This document shows positions 19,930 through 27,278 of a stretch of 29,927 nt of DNA, piece after piece. The translations under genes were made by a program, and so were the position numbers. Numbering within the stretch: position 1 is the stretch's first letter; every line of letters starts with the position of its first letter. This stretch comes from a virus. The notes below the pieces were generated by a model. That model was given only the letters and a program-made list of their open reading frames with translations. It ran no database searches and was not told the DNA's origin. Location of the stretch: positions 1 through 29,927 of IMG/VR virus record IMGVR_UViG_3300044634_000537, one strand, 5' to 3'.

Positions 19930-20802
19930 ATGCAAACTTTTGAAACCCCATCCATATCGCTCGCTTCTATGGCGATGCTTGTTGAATTGCGTATCAGTAC
20001 ATGGACTGCTCGCAAGCGCGATAAGGAAACCACTGCGGACTTGAACACAGCCAAAGAAGCTGACCAAGACGCAAGCTCTGTCTACAAGTACCTCATGGCG
20101 GGCAGTGATCATCTCAGCAAAATAGAGAAGTATGCGGCGAAGTGCCGCGCGTGGAACGGCACACAGACTCTGCCGTGGATGAAAGGCATTGGCTTGTTGC
20201 CGATGGAGAACTTCTTTGCGTATCGTGAGCAACTCGGGACGATGGAAGCCAACTTCAACGCTTTAGTCGATGACTTCATACTAGCTTATCCGACGTTGGT
20301 TAGCGCCCAAGCCTTCAAGCTCGGCAAGTATTTCGACGCATCAGAGTTTCCTGATGTGGCGTCATTGCCCCGTCGCTTCAAGTTTGAGTACAACTTCCTT
20401 CCTGTTCCAGAGAAGGGTGACTTCCGTATCCAATGCGAGGACAAGGTGCGTCAAGACTTGGCCGAGCAGTACGACAAGATGTTCAACAACAAGATGAACG
20501 AGGCCATGCGTGACCCTTGGACACGACTGCACAAGATGCTGTCGAGAATGAGTGAAACGCTGACCGACAACGAGGACGGCAAGCGCAACATATTCAGAGA
20601 CAGTCTGGTCAACAACGCCTTGGAGTTGTGCGGTCTGTTATCTGTGCTGAATGTGATGAAAGACCCAGCGCTTGAAGAAGCTCGTCGTATGCTGGAGAAA
20701 GCGATCAACGGCATTGACCCCGAAGACCTACGCAAGATACCTAGCGCTCGCGCTGAGTTGAAGCATAGCGTCGATGACATCCTTAACAAATTTCAATGGT
20801 GA
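19930..20802 (+). CDS. DUF3150-like protein
   Basis: The 290-residue protein has an N-terminal segment like DUF3150 (LVELRISTWTARKRDKET, about 17-34), then a mostly helical body, with a motif around LPRRFKFEYNFLPVPEKGDFR (about 146-166, split by turns). DUF3150 proteins are often found next to CobS/MoxR-type ATPases and CobT-like VWA proteins, and both are encoded upstream here. A structural or adaptor role in that complex is a reasonable inference. The start at 19930 has TTGGAGAG upstream. The family call is moderate, based on remembered pattern. Confidence 0.6.
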   Translation: MQTFETPSISLASMAMLVELRISTWTARKRDKETTADLNTAKEADQDASSVYKYLMAGSDHLSKIEKYAAKCRAWNGTQTLPWMKGIGLLPMENFFAYREQLGTMEANFNALVDDFILAYPTLVSAQAFKLGKYFDASEFPDVASLPRRFKFEYNFLPVPEKGDFRIQCEDKVRQDLAEQYDKMFNNKMNEAMRDPWTRLHKMLSRMSETLTDNEDGKRNIFRDSLVNNALELCGLLSVLNVMKDPALEEARRMLEKAINGIDPEDLRKIPSARAELKHSVDDILNKFQW

Positions 20803-21680
20803 ACCGCATGACACAGTTTGCAAACATTCAATTACCTGACAACCGCATCCTTGACCCGATGCTTGATGAACTGGTGCGTAAGCTCGCGCTCGACAACTCG
20901 AACTGGATATTCTCTTGGAAGAGACACGACCAGTGGAATTACACCAACGCTATGGGCAACAAACGAAATGCCGACGGGGACTTAATCACCGCACCCGATG
21001 GCAAGCAGTTTCTCAGACGAGTCAATGTCATAGCGGGCGGGGAACAGCTTGGTAGTATCTCTGTGAGTCACAGGTACGGGCGCAAGAACACCGACACCTA
21101 TGACATCGAGTCGTGGCGCATTGAGAAACAGCGAGGCTCGCGACATGTTACAAGTACCGAGAAGCTTGATATTGCTGTCCGCAAGATCAAGAAGTTGTTT
21201 GTCAAGATGAACTACGACGAGATCATCAAAAAGGCAGACGATGAGGCGCGTAACGCCACCTACTATTCCTTGCGTGACTTGAAGGCTCCGATCAGTAGAT
21301 CAGCTATGATCAAAGATGAAGTGATGTTACAGAAGTATGTGTTCTGTGTAGTCCGGAACTTGCCCATACCTGACGGCATAAACAGGCCGGTCAGAGATAT
21401 CTTTGAGTCGCCCAAGTACGAGGAGCACATGGCTCAGTATGAGTTAGCGATGGAGATGGAGCAGCTTTTGGCCAACGACGGAATGACGACTGTGTGTATA
21501 CACAACGGGCTGTACTTGTACAAAGACAAGCAAACAGACAACATAGAAGTTATGGAGTTTGACCAACTGTCTGAGACATGGCAGAACCGCTTAGCTGTAC
21601 TACAGCTTATGCAAGACGGAGAGGTAGTGCGTGATGTAGGCTTTAGATACAACGACACTAATTTCCACATCGTCATATAA
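20796..21680 (+). CDS. conserved hypothetical phage protein
   Basis: The 294-residue protein begins MVNRMTQFANIQLPDNRILDPML. It mixes beta and helical segments, including SWKRHDQWNY and a KADDEARNATYYSLRDLK helix. No catalytic motif is visible. The start at 20796 overlaps the previous gene by seven bases, and an ATG at 20808 is the alternative; neither has a strong ribosome binding site. It is the last gene before the terminator at 21702 and probably part of the same functional group. Confidence 0.7.
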   Translation: MVNRMTQFANIQLPDNRILDPMLDELVRKLALDNSNWIFSWKRHDQWNYTNAMGNKRNADGDLITAPDGKQFLRRVNVIAGGEQLGSISVSHRYGRKNTDTYDIESWRIEKQRGSRHVTSTEKLDIAVRKIKKLFVKMNYDEIIKKADDEARNATYYSLRDLKAPISRSAMIKDEVMLQKYVFCVVRNLPIPDGINRPVRDIFESPKYEEHMAQYELAMEMEQLLANDGMTTVCIHNGLYLYKDKQTDNIEVMEFDQLSETWQNRLAVLQLMQDGEVVRDVGFRYNDTNFHIVI

Positions 21681-21701
21681 CTTAACAGCTACACCCTTTA
21701 C

Positions 21702-21728
21702 GACCCGCCTATGTGCGGGTCTTTTTTT
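21702..21728 (+). terminator. strong rho-independent terminator
   Basis: GACCCGC (21702-21708) and GCGGGTC (21715-21721) form a perfect seven-base stem with a CTATGT loop, followed by seven T residues. It ends the MoxR/VWA/DUF3150 transcript 21 bases after the last gene. Confidence 0.93.
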
Positions 21729-21732
21729 GCCT

Positions 21733-21761
21733 GAACAAACCGACACGATGTCGCTTTGTTC
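21733..21761. repeat. 29-bp palindrome, copy 6
   Basis: Arms GAACAAACCGACA and TGTCGCTTTGTTC flank CGA; the arms are identical to copy 5. It lies four bases after the terminator T-run and 31 bases upstream of the -35 hexamer of the next promoter, so here it acts outside the preceding transcript. Confidence 0.9.
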
Positions 21762-21792
21762 GGTGTATAGTGGATACCCCTACAAAAAAGAC

Positions 21793-21821
21793 TTGACAAA
21801 GTCTAAAGCCACCCCTATATT
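21793..21821 (+). promoter_or_regulatory. consensus sigma-70 promoter of the replication operon
   Basis: TTGACA (21793-21798), a 17-base spacer and TATATT (21816-21821) precede the nuclease-polymerase genes. The 13 bases TTGACAAAGTCTA and the block TAGAGGCCATA recur at the promoter near 29086. Confidence 0.85.
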
Positions 21822-21843
21822 AGAGGCCATACAGGAGAGAATA

Positions 21844-22188
21844 ATGGCCTTGACCCCAGAGAGAAAAGTAAAAAATCAATGCGTTGAAATACTGAAACAG
21901 CATGACGCATACTACTTCTTCCCAGCCTCAAACGGTTTAGGCCGTGCAGGTATACCAGACATCATAGTCTGCGCTCATGGCTACTTTGTAGCCATCGAAT
22001 GCAAAGCGGGCAAGGGAAAAACCACAGCCTTGCAAGATCGTGAACTCCAGCGTATTCGCGGCGCGGGAGGCGCGGCCCTTGTGATAAACGAGGGCAACCT
22101 TGATCATCTCAAGGACGTGATGATCGCGATTGACAGCGCGACTATTTTTCAAACTCTGAATGAGGTGTTCAAGAATGAAATTCACTGA
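21844..22188 (+). CDS. VRR-NUC domain nuclease
   Basis: The 114-residue protein is a stand-alone VRR-NUC (PD-(D/E)XK) nuclease. It has a helix (ERKVKNQCVEILKQHDAYYF) followed by GRAGIPDIIV (Asp39) and FVAIECKAGKGK (Glu52, Lys54). A Gln/Arg helix (QDRELQRIRGAGG) and a final strand ALVIN close the fold. Phage members process branched or flap DNA, acting like small Holliday-junction resolvases. It is first in the operon before the polymerase, as in other phages. ATG at 21844 has AGGAGAG upstream. Confidence 0.88.
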   Translation: MALTPERKVKNQCVEILKQHDAYYFFPASNGLGRAGIPDIIVCAHGYFVAIECKAGKGKTTALQDRELQRIRGAGGAALVINEGNLDHLKDVMIAIDSATIFQTLNEVFKNEIH

Positions 22189-22573
22189 GAAACTTCTGCG
22201 TTACCCACTGCCCGATCAACTTAAAGCCGTCCTTGAAAAGTTTGACGGAGAGTTTGATGCCAGTCACCTAAGAAAGCTGGATAGCCTTGCCGACTCGCGT
22301 GGCTTTTCGCGCTACGAACGCTACATGCTTCAACGAGCTTATCGCCGCGCCAAGCGGGATTTGGCTTTGAATGAAGCTATGGAGTTGGTGCTTAATCTCC
22401 AACCCCAACTTGGAGTTGTGATACAGCCAAAAGGAACGACAGGCATAACTACAGCAATGTGGAACGGCACAGTCCCATCCCAACAAAGTATGTACCAGCA
22501 ACAGATGAACGCCGTGGTCAATGAGGAATTGAACAAAGCTTTGCGCAATGTATTAATTGGGACGAGCCCTTGA
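22175..22573 (+). CDS. hypothetical protein upstream of DNA polymerase
   Basis: The 132-residue protein begins MKFTEKLLRYPLPDQLKAVLEKF. A helical, Arg/Tyr-rich block (RGFSRYERYMLQRAYRRAKRD) might bind nucleic acid, and a Gln-rich C-terminal part follows. No known domain is recognised. It starts within the end of the VRR-NUC gene, with GAGG eight bases upstream, and its stop overlaps the polymerase start. A replication accessory role is inferred from position only. Confidence 0.7.
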   Translation: MKFTEKLLRYPLPDQLKAVLEKFDGEFDASHLRKLDSLADSRGFSRYERYMLQRAYRRAKRDLALNEAMELVLNLQPQLGVVIQPKGTTGITTAMWNGTVPSQQSMYQQQMNAVVNEELNKALRNVLIGTSP

Positions 22574-24399
22574 TCACCATAGACTTTGAGACTTACTACG
22601 CCGCAGACTACAGCCTCTCAAAAATAACGACAGAGGAATATGTTCGCGACCCACAATTCCAAGTTGTGGGCGTGGCGGTCAAGGTGAACGATGCACCCGC
22701 TGAATGGTTCACGGGTGACATGGATGAGACCGCTGAATGGCTGGCGGGCTTTGATTGGGACAACCACTTCGTGTTAGCCCATAACGCTATGTTTGATGCG
22801 GCCATCCTGACATGGGTGTTTGGTCAGAAGCCCAAGGCATGGTTGGATACGCTGTCTATGGCTCGGGCTCTGCTGGGTACTCAGGTGGGCGGCAGTTTGG
22901 CCAAGCTGGTCGAACACTTTGGGTTGGGTGCAAAGGGCTTTGAAGTCAATGACGCTAAGGGATTGAGAAGAGAGGACTTTGGGGCACAACAGTTGGCGCA
23001 GTACGGTGAGTATTGCAAGAACGATGTGGAGTTGACCTACAAGCTATTTAAAGAACTCGATGCAACATTCCCGACCAAAGAGAAGCGACTCATAGATATC
23101 ACGATCAGGATGTTCAGCGACCCACTGCTGGAGCTTGATACGCAGAAATTGGAAGAGCATTTGTTAGCGGTCCGTGAGCGCAAGGACAAATTGTTTACTG
23201 ATTCTGGGATAACGAAAGAAGTTTTGAACAGCTCGGCCAAGTTTGCTGAACTGCTGAAATCATATGGCGTGAGGCCACCAATGAAGCCCAGCCCCGCAAA
23301 CCCAGACAAATTCATATATGCCTTTGCCAAGAGCGACAAGGACTTCTTGCATTTGTTGGGGCATCCGAACGAGGCAGTGCAAGCTATTGTGGCGGCGCGT
23401 ATTGGTGCGAAGTCAACGCTGGAAGAGACAAGGACAGAGCGGTTCATCGAGATATCACGCAGGGGGCACATCTGCGGGGCGCTTCATCGTCTCCCTATTC
23501 CTTTGAAATATTACGCCGCGCACACAGGGCGGTGGGGCGGGTCTGACAAGGTCAATCTGCAAAACCTTCCAAGCCGTGGCTCTGAGGGCGGCAAGCTCAA
23601 GCGCTGTATCGTTGCCCCAGCGGGCCATGTAATTATCGACTGCGACTCGTCCCAGATTGAAGCGCGTGTGTTGGCGTGGCTGGCGGGCGAGACGTACATC
23701 TTGGAGTTGTTCCGTAGAAAAGCCGACGTGTATAAGCACATGGCGTCCGCGATCTATGGGACTTTTGAGCATGAAGTTACTGCGGATCAGCGTTTTATTG
23801 GGAAAACAACCGTACTTGGCGCGGGGTACGGAATGGGCGCGGAGAAGTTTCAAGCTCAGTTGTCCAACATGGGCAAAGAGTTAGATATAGACACTTGCCG
23901 TTTCATCATCAAGCAGTACCGTGGTGTAAACCGCCGTATTGCAGAGTGGTGGAACCATTTGAACTTGGTGCTGACATCTATCGTGGCCAACAAGCCAGTG
24001 CAGGTGGATTCAGTTGGACTCATGGAAACTTCCCCGTTCACGGGAATCCCCCTACCCAATGGCCTGTACCTCAACTACCCTGAGTTGCGTCGAAACACCA
24101 ACGGCCAATTCACCTACGAAACACGCAATAAACCAAACAAGATATACGGCGGTAAGGTTGCCGAGAACCTGTGCCAAGCTGTTGCCCGTTGCATTATTGG
24201 TGAGCAGATCATTCAAATCGAAAAACGCTATCGAGTTGTGCTGACCGTGCATGACGCTGTGGCTTGCGTAGTACCAGAGAACGAGGCTGACGAAGCTCGG
24301 GCTTACATCGAAGCGTGTATGCGTACACCACCCCCTTGGGCTCTGACCTTGCCGCTTGATTGCGAGTCTGGGATGGCCCGCAACTATGGAGATTGTTAA
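22570..24399 (+). CDS. family A DNA polymerase with 3'-5' exonuclease
   Basis: The 609-residue protein replicates the phage genome. The exonuclease has DFE (5-7), HNAMFD (71-76) and YCKND (148-152). The polymerase domain has motif A DCDSSQIEAR (357-366, catalytic Asp359), motif B from Arg408 through Lys412 to YG (420-421), and motif C VHDA with His561-Asp562. There is no 5'-3' exonuclease domain, which is usual for phage enzymes. The start is TTG at 22570, overlapping the upstream stop (TTGA). No ATG stands before the first exonuclease motif, so the TTG is well supported. Low initiation from TTG may limit enzyme level. Confidence 0.95.
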   Translation: MITIDFETYYAADYSLSKITTEEYVRDPQFQVVGVAVKVNDAPAEWFTGDMDETAEWLAGFDWDNHFVLAHNAMFDAAILTWVFGQKPKAWLDTLSMARALLGTQVGGSLAKLVEHFGLGAKGFEVNDAKGLRREDFGAQQLAQYGEYCKNDVELTYKLFKELDATFPTKEKRLIDITIRMFSDPLLELDTQKLEEHLLAVRERKDKLFTDSGITKEVLNSSAKFAELLKSYGVRPPMKPSPANPDKFIYAFAKSDKDFLHLLGHPNEAVQAIVAARIGAKSTLEETRTERFIEISRRGHICGALHRLPIPLKYYAAHTGRWGGSDKVNLQNLPSRGSEGGKLKRCIVAPAGHVIIDCDSSQIEARVLAWLAGETYILELFRRKADVYKHMASAIYGTFEHEVTADQRFIGKTTVLGAGYGMGAEKFQAQLSNMGKELDIDTCRFIIKQYRGVNRRIAEWWNHLNLVLTSIVANKPVQVDSVGLMETSPFTGIPLPNGLYLNYPELRRNTNGQFTYETRNKPNKIYGGKVAENLCQAVARCIIGEQIIQIEKRYRVVLTVHDAVACVVPENEADEARAYIEACMRTPPPWALTLPLDCESGMARNYGDC

Positions 24400-25070
24400 T
24401 GGCAAAACCTATCACTTGGTCGTACAGCAGTTTGGCGTTGTACCAGCAGTGCCCCAAGAAGTATTACCACCTCAAGGTGGTGAAGGATATCAAAGAGCCG
24501 TTGAGCGAAGCTATTACTTTTGGTAATGAGATTCACAAGATCGCTGAAGAATACGTTAGTAAAGGTCGCCCCATTCCTGAGAAGTACAACCACATTGAGC
24601 CCGCCCTTAAGGTGCTGAAAGATATGCCCGGGGAGAAACTTTGTGAGAATAAGCTCGGCCTGACCGCTGATTTGAAACCATGCGGATTCTTCGACAAGAA
24701 CGTGTGGTGGCGCGGCGTTGCAGACATCATCATCTTGCAAGGCGACACCGCCCTGACTGTGGATTACAAGACGGGCAAGTCGAGCAAGTTTGCTGAACTC
24801 AAGCAACTGGAGATCGTGTCCCTTGCGATCTTCAAGCACTTCCCAGAAGTAAAGAAAGTCAAAGCGGGCTTGATGTTCCTGTTCGCTGATGACTTCGTAA
24901 AGACTGCTTATTTGGCTGAATCACAGAAAGAACTGTGGGGTAGCTGGATATCAGATGTTGGTCAACTTCAGGCTTCCGTAGAAAACGACATGTGGAACCC
25001 GAAGCCCAACTTTACCTGCCGTGGCTGGTGTCCAGTCACATCATGCGATCACAACCAAGGAGAGAAATAA
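24399..25070 (+). CDS. Cas4/RecB-like PD-(D/E)XK exonuclease with Cys cluster
   Basis: The 223-residue protein has the RecB-type nuclease pattern: SYSSLALYQQCPKKYY at the N-terminus, His46 in FGNEIHK, Asp109 in WRGVADII, Asp122-Tyr-Lys124 in VDYKTGK, and Gln136 with the following helix. Cys18 together with Cys207, Cys211 and Cys216 matches the one-plus-three cysteine layout that holds a 4Fe-4S cluster in Cas4 and AddB. It probably degrades or resects DNA ends during phage recombination or replication. There are no Cas genes nearby, so a CRISPR role is unlikely. The ATG overlaps the polymerase stop (TAATG) and has TGGAG upstream. Confidence 0.85.
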   Translation: MAKPITWSYSSLALYQQCPKKYYHLKVVKDIKEPLSEAITFGNEIHKIAEEYVSKGRPIPEKYNHIEPALKVLKDMPGEKLCENKLGLTADLKPCGFFDKNVWWRGVADIIILQGDTALTVDYKTGKSSKFAELKQLEIVSLAIFKHFPEVKKVKAGLMFLFADDFVKTAYLAESQKELWGSWISDVGQLQASVENDMWNPKPNFTCRGWCPVTSCDHNQGEK

Positions 25071-25510
25071 TGGCTAAAAAACTAAGCAGAGCAGAGAAGA
25101 TTCGTCGTCACCTCAAAGCGCACCCCGATATGGCATTGAAAGATGTGGCGGCGCAGTTTGGTACTACATATCAAGTTGTCTACATGATCAAGAGGAAGAT
25201 GCCGAGCAACCCAACACCCGCACCAGAAGCAGGGGACGGGTACGTGTATCGCTGGATTAATACAAATGCTCTTGACGAAGATGCACAAAACGCATTGGCG
25301 GCACAACTTACACAAGATGACCCCGTCAACCACCCATCCCACTACAAAGTGGGCGGTATCGAGACCATCGACTTCATCGAGGCCAAAGGTTTGGACTATC
25401 ACTTGGGTAATGCGGTTAAGTACATCACCCGAGCAGACTACAAAGAGAACAAAAAACAAGACCTAGAGAAAGCCGTTTGGTACATCAAACGCGCCATTTC
25501 AAAACTGTAA
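25070..25510 (+). CDS. HTH-DUF3310 fusion protein
   Basis: The 146-residue protein joins two domains. Residues about 5-42 (LSRAEKIRRHLKAHP...QVVYMIKRKM) look like a helix-turn-helix. Residues about 85-146 form a DUF3310 (SaV-like) domain: DDPVNHPSHYKVGGIE, then LDYHLGNAVKYITRA and a closing DLEKAVWYIKRAI helix. DUF3310 is related to T7 gp1.7, a nucleotide kinase. The fusion suggests a DNA-linked or self-regulating nucleotide-metabolism factor. It starts after the same AGGAGAGAAATA leader as the gene at 16140. Confidence 0.8.
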   Translation: MAKKLSRAEKIRRHLKAHPDMALKDVAAQFGTTYQVVYMIKRKMPSNPTPAPEAGDGYVYRWINTNALDEDAQNALAAQLTQDDPVNHPSHYKVGGIETIDFIEAKGLDYHLGNAVKYITRADYKENKKQDLEKAVWYIKRAISKL

Positions 25511-25520
25511 GGAAGTCACC

Positions 25521-25637
25521 ATGCTGGATGTAATGGCTTTGATTGCTGTGCTGTTTATTGGCCTTGGCCTTGGTGGTGTGGCCATAGCAGTGTTCTTATA
25601 TGCACTTGACTGGATGCAGAACGGAGGCAAGAAATGA
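25521..25637 (+). CDS. 38-residue membrane peptide
   Basis: The peptide MLDVMALIAVLF... is almost entirely one Gly/Ala-rich membrane helix (about 4-30), ending in DWMQNGGKK. AAGGAA precedes the ATG and the stop overlaps the next start (ATGA), which supports it being translated. Function is unknown. Confidence 0.6.
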   Translation: MLDVMALIAVLFIGLGLGGVAIAVFLYALDWMQNGGKK

Positions 25638-25864
25638 TTGACGTCCCAACAACACCGGAAGAAGATGAAGCGTTCAACGAGTTGGAACGCATCAGCAAAG
25701 TCAAACAAGAGATTGTCAAGATGACGCAAGACAGAGAGAAACTGCTGAACATGGACAGGAACAAAGTCATCGAAGAAGTGGCACAGCACATCGAGAAGAT
25801 GCAAGGGTTTGGTCAGGACACCATCAGTTCGTTTGCAATCTACATCAGGGGGCTGAAGAAATGA
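25634..25864 (+). CDS. small coiled-coil protein
   Basis: The 76-residue acidic protein is mostly helix (EEDEAFNELERISKVKQEI and KVIEEVAQHIEKMQGFG). No family is recognised. GGAGG lies upstream, and ATGA overlaps join it to both neighbours in a chain of tiny genes. Confidence 0.7.
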   Translation: MIDVPTTPEEDEAFNELERISKVKQEIVKMTQDREKLLNMDRNKVIEEVAQHIEKMQGFGQDTISSFAIYIRGLKK

Positions 25865-26097
25865 CCCCGCAGAGCTTTGACATTGACACTGCCAAAGAGA
25901 TTGTGGGGGATACACGCATGAGAACCATTGAAGCTAAGGCGCGACAAGATGCTGACAGTGGAATCATGGACAAGCCAGCAAGAGCAGAAGGTACTTACTG
26001 GGATGCTGTACGTTCAGACATGGAGTACATCGTGTACACAACAGCGCATCACAAAAGATTAGAAAGAATACAACGCATGAAGGAGCGGCAAGCATGA
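25861..26097 (+). CDS. hypothetical small protein
   Basis: The 78-residue protein (MTPQSFDIDTAKEIVGDTRM...) is charged and mainly helical, with a basic C-terminus (HKRLERIQRMKERQA). No domain is recognised. It is coupled by ATGA overlaps on both sides. Confidence 0.65.
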   Translation: MTPQSFDIDTAKEIVGDTRMRTIEAKARQDADSGIMDKPARAEGTYWDAVRSDMEYIVYTTAHHKRLERIQRMKERQA

Positions 26098-26306
26098 GCT
26101 GGAAAGATTCAACGCTCAAGTACATCAAGGAACTGATGAAGCCAAAGCCCATCAGTGAAATCATCGAGAAAGAAATGCGTGAGGCCGTCATTAAGAAGCT
26201 GGAAGCGGAGAGTGCTGTGGAGTATGCGGCGTCAATCGTCACCTACAACGTCGAGCGCATTGGCAGACTACAACGCAGACTTAAAGAACATCAGGAGGAA
26301 GAGTAG
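26094..26306 (+). CDS. small charged helical protein
   Basis: The 70-residue protein (MSWKDSTLKYIKELMKP...) carries long charged helices (EIIEKEMREAVIKKLEAESA and NVERIGRLQRRLKEHQ), likely a coiled coil. It overlaps the previous stop (ATGA) and ends two bases before the next gene. Function is unknown. Confidence 0.65.
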   Translation: MSWKDSTLKYIKELMKPKPISEIIEKEMREAVIKKLEAESAVEYAASIVTYNVERIGRLQRRLKEHQEEE

Positions 26307-26308
26307 GT

Positions 26309-26761
26309 ATGAGCACACCCCAAGAGTATTGGGACGCCTGCCTTATTAAGACATGGCGTAACGACGGCAATCTGTTGGACGCCTTCCAAATGTTCACCAG
26401 TGTTACTGGGAAGAAAACAAATGATGTTGATCCTCCTTTGTTACGCTTACCAAGTGCAGGCGTACCTTGGAAGCTTCCAGCAAGAGCTTACATGGCGGCG
26501 TATTTGGAGAAAATAAGTAATCGCCTGTGGGAACAGCCGCCCGAGAAAGATGTGTTGTTGCTGAAGAAGCTGCAAACATCCAAGTACACAACGACTACTC
26601 AAAACACCAACAACGACCTTGAACTGGCGGCTGAACGGCGATCACATAACTCAAACCGAAAGCGCAATGCAATGAGCGCCCTAAACAAAAGCAATCGCAA
26701 TCAAGCTACAGATTGGGGGGTGACCAAAGGCCCATCAAGAGTAAAAATGAAAAGGAGGTAG
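26309..26761 (+). CDS. hypothetical protein
   Basis: The 150-residue protein starts MSTPQEYWDACLIKTWRNDG. A compact N-terminal half has aromatic and Pro-rich turns, and the basic Asn/Arg/Lys-rich C-terminus (about 100-150) is likely disordered and could bind nucleic acid. An AGGAGG-containing segment at the end of the preceding gene serves as ribosome binding site. No family is recognised. Confidence 0.65.
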   Translation: MSTPQEYWDACLIKTWRNDGNLLDAFQMFTSVTGKKTNDVDPPLLRLPSAGVPWKLPARAYMAAYLEKISNRLWEQPPEKDVLLLKKLQTSKYTTTTQNTNNDLELAAERRSHNSNRKRNAMSALNKSNRNQATDWGVTKGPSRVKMKRR

Positions 26762-26765
26762 CTAT

Positions 26766-26978
26766 ATGATATTTGACCGACTTCTTGTCGCCGCCGTGTG
26801 CTGTTGGCTGGGCGTGACAGGTTTGTTTCCAGCTACAGCAGAACCAGTAAAGCCCCTGACCCCAGCGCAGTTGCAGATAAAAGCCAAGCAGAAGTCAATC
26901 AGCAACGTGTGCAAGGGTAAGAGAAAGAGTCAGACCGTGAAAGATTTGTGCAGAAGATGGGAGAACCAAAATGCTTGA
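26766..26978 (+). CDS. small exported protein with signal peptide
   Basis: The 70-residue protein has a classical signal sequence: a short start MIFDR, a hydrophobic core (LLVAAVCCWLGVTGLF) and a likely cleavage after PATA or TAEP (about 25-27). The mature part is basic, with two Cys residues (VCKGKR and LCRRW) that could form a disulfide bond in the periplasm. Preceded by AAAAGGAGG. Exported small phage proteins may act in lysis, superinfection exclusion or envelope change; the sequence does not say which. Confidence 0.7.
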   Translation: MIFDRLLVAAVCCWLGVTGLFPATAEPVKPLTPAQLQIKAKQKSISNVCKGKRKSQTVKDLCRRWENQNA

Positions 26979-27138
26979 GAAGATCAGAACATTCTTTGGG
27001 AAGGTGCGTGGGCAACACGCAGAGAAGCGAACCATAGTGGTTGAAGGCGACCTGTGGAGATGCACAGAGTGCAAAATGCTTTTTCTAAACCGCGTAGTGG
27101 GAGAACAACACCAATGCCTAGACCAAAAAGTGAGTTAA
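26971..27138 (+). CDS. small zinc-finger-like protein
   Basis: The 55-residue protein carries a possible zinc site: CTEC (31-34), then His47 and Cys49 in EQHQC. The N-terminal part is basic. The start at 26971 has GGGAG upstream and overlaps the preceding gene by eight bases. Such single-finger proteins are common in phage early operons and may bind DNA or RNA. No family is firmly recognised. Confidence 0.6.
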   Translation: MLEKIRTFFGKVRGQHAEKRTIVVEGDLWRCTECKMLFLNRVVGEQHQCLDQKVS

Positions 27139-27278
27139 CCAAGAACGGCAAAACCATAGGCGTTCGTTTAACTCCGAGTGAGTATGAGGAATACGTAAAA
27201 CTTGGCAAGAGCAAATGGGTGCGAAAGCTTTTACGAGAAAGCAGAAATAAGAAGGTACAAAATGACAGAACTAATTGA
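27114..27278 (+). CDS. putative ribbon-helix-helix protein
   Basis: The 54-residue basic protein has the pattern KTIGVRLTPSEYEEYVKLGKSKWVRKLLRES, written here as overlapping parts: strand TIGVRLT, helix A PSEYEEYVKLG, helix B SKWVRKLLRES. This matches small Arc/MetJ-type regulators. The start at 27114 is chosen so that the strand is near the N-terminus; it overlaps the upstream gene by 25 bases. It is a second candidate DNA-binding regulator in the window. Confidence 0.6.
   Translation: MPRPKSELTKNGKTIGVRLTPSEYEEYVKLGKSKWVRKLLRESRNKKVQNDRTN

Noticed and set aside
12791-21761. CRISPR array, because the repeats are 29 bp and palindromic
   Set aside because: Copies are 0.5-2.6 kb apart with genes between them, not regular short spacers, and no cas genes are present.
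12791-21761. LexA/SOS boxes, because of the GAAC...GTTC ends
   Set aside because: The known LexA boxes are shorter and differently spaced (for example GAAC-N4-GTTC or CTGT-N8-ACAG); here the ends are 21 bases apart with an extra conserved GACA/TGTC core.
24399-25070. A CRISPR Cas4 protein
   Set aside because: The nuclease pattern is Cas4-like, but no other cas gene or array is present; a phage recombination exonuclease is more likely.
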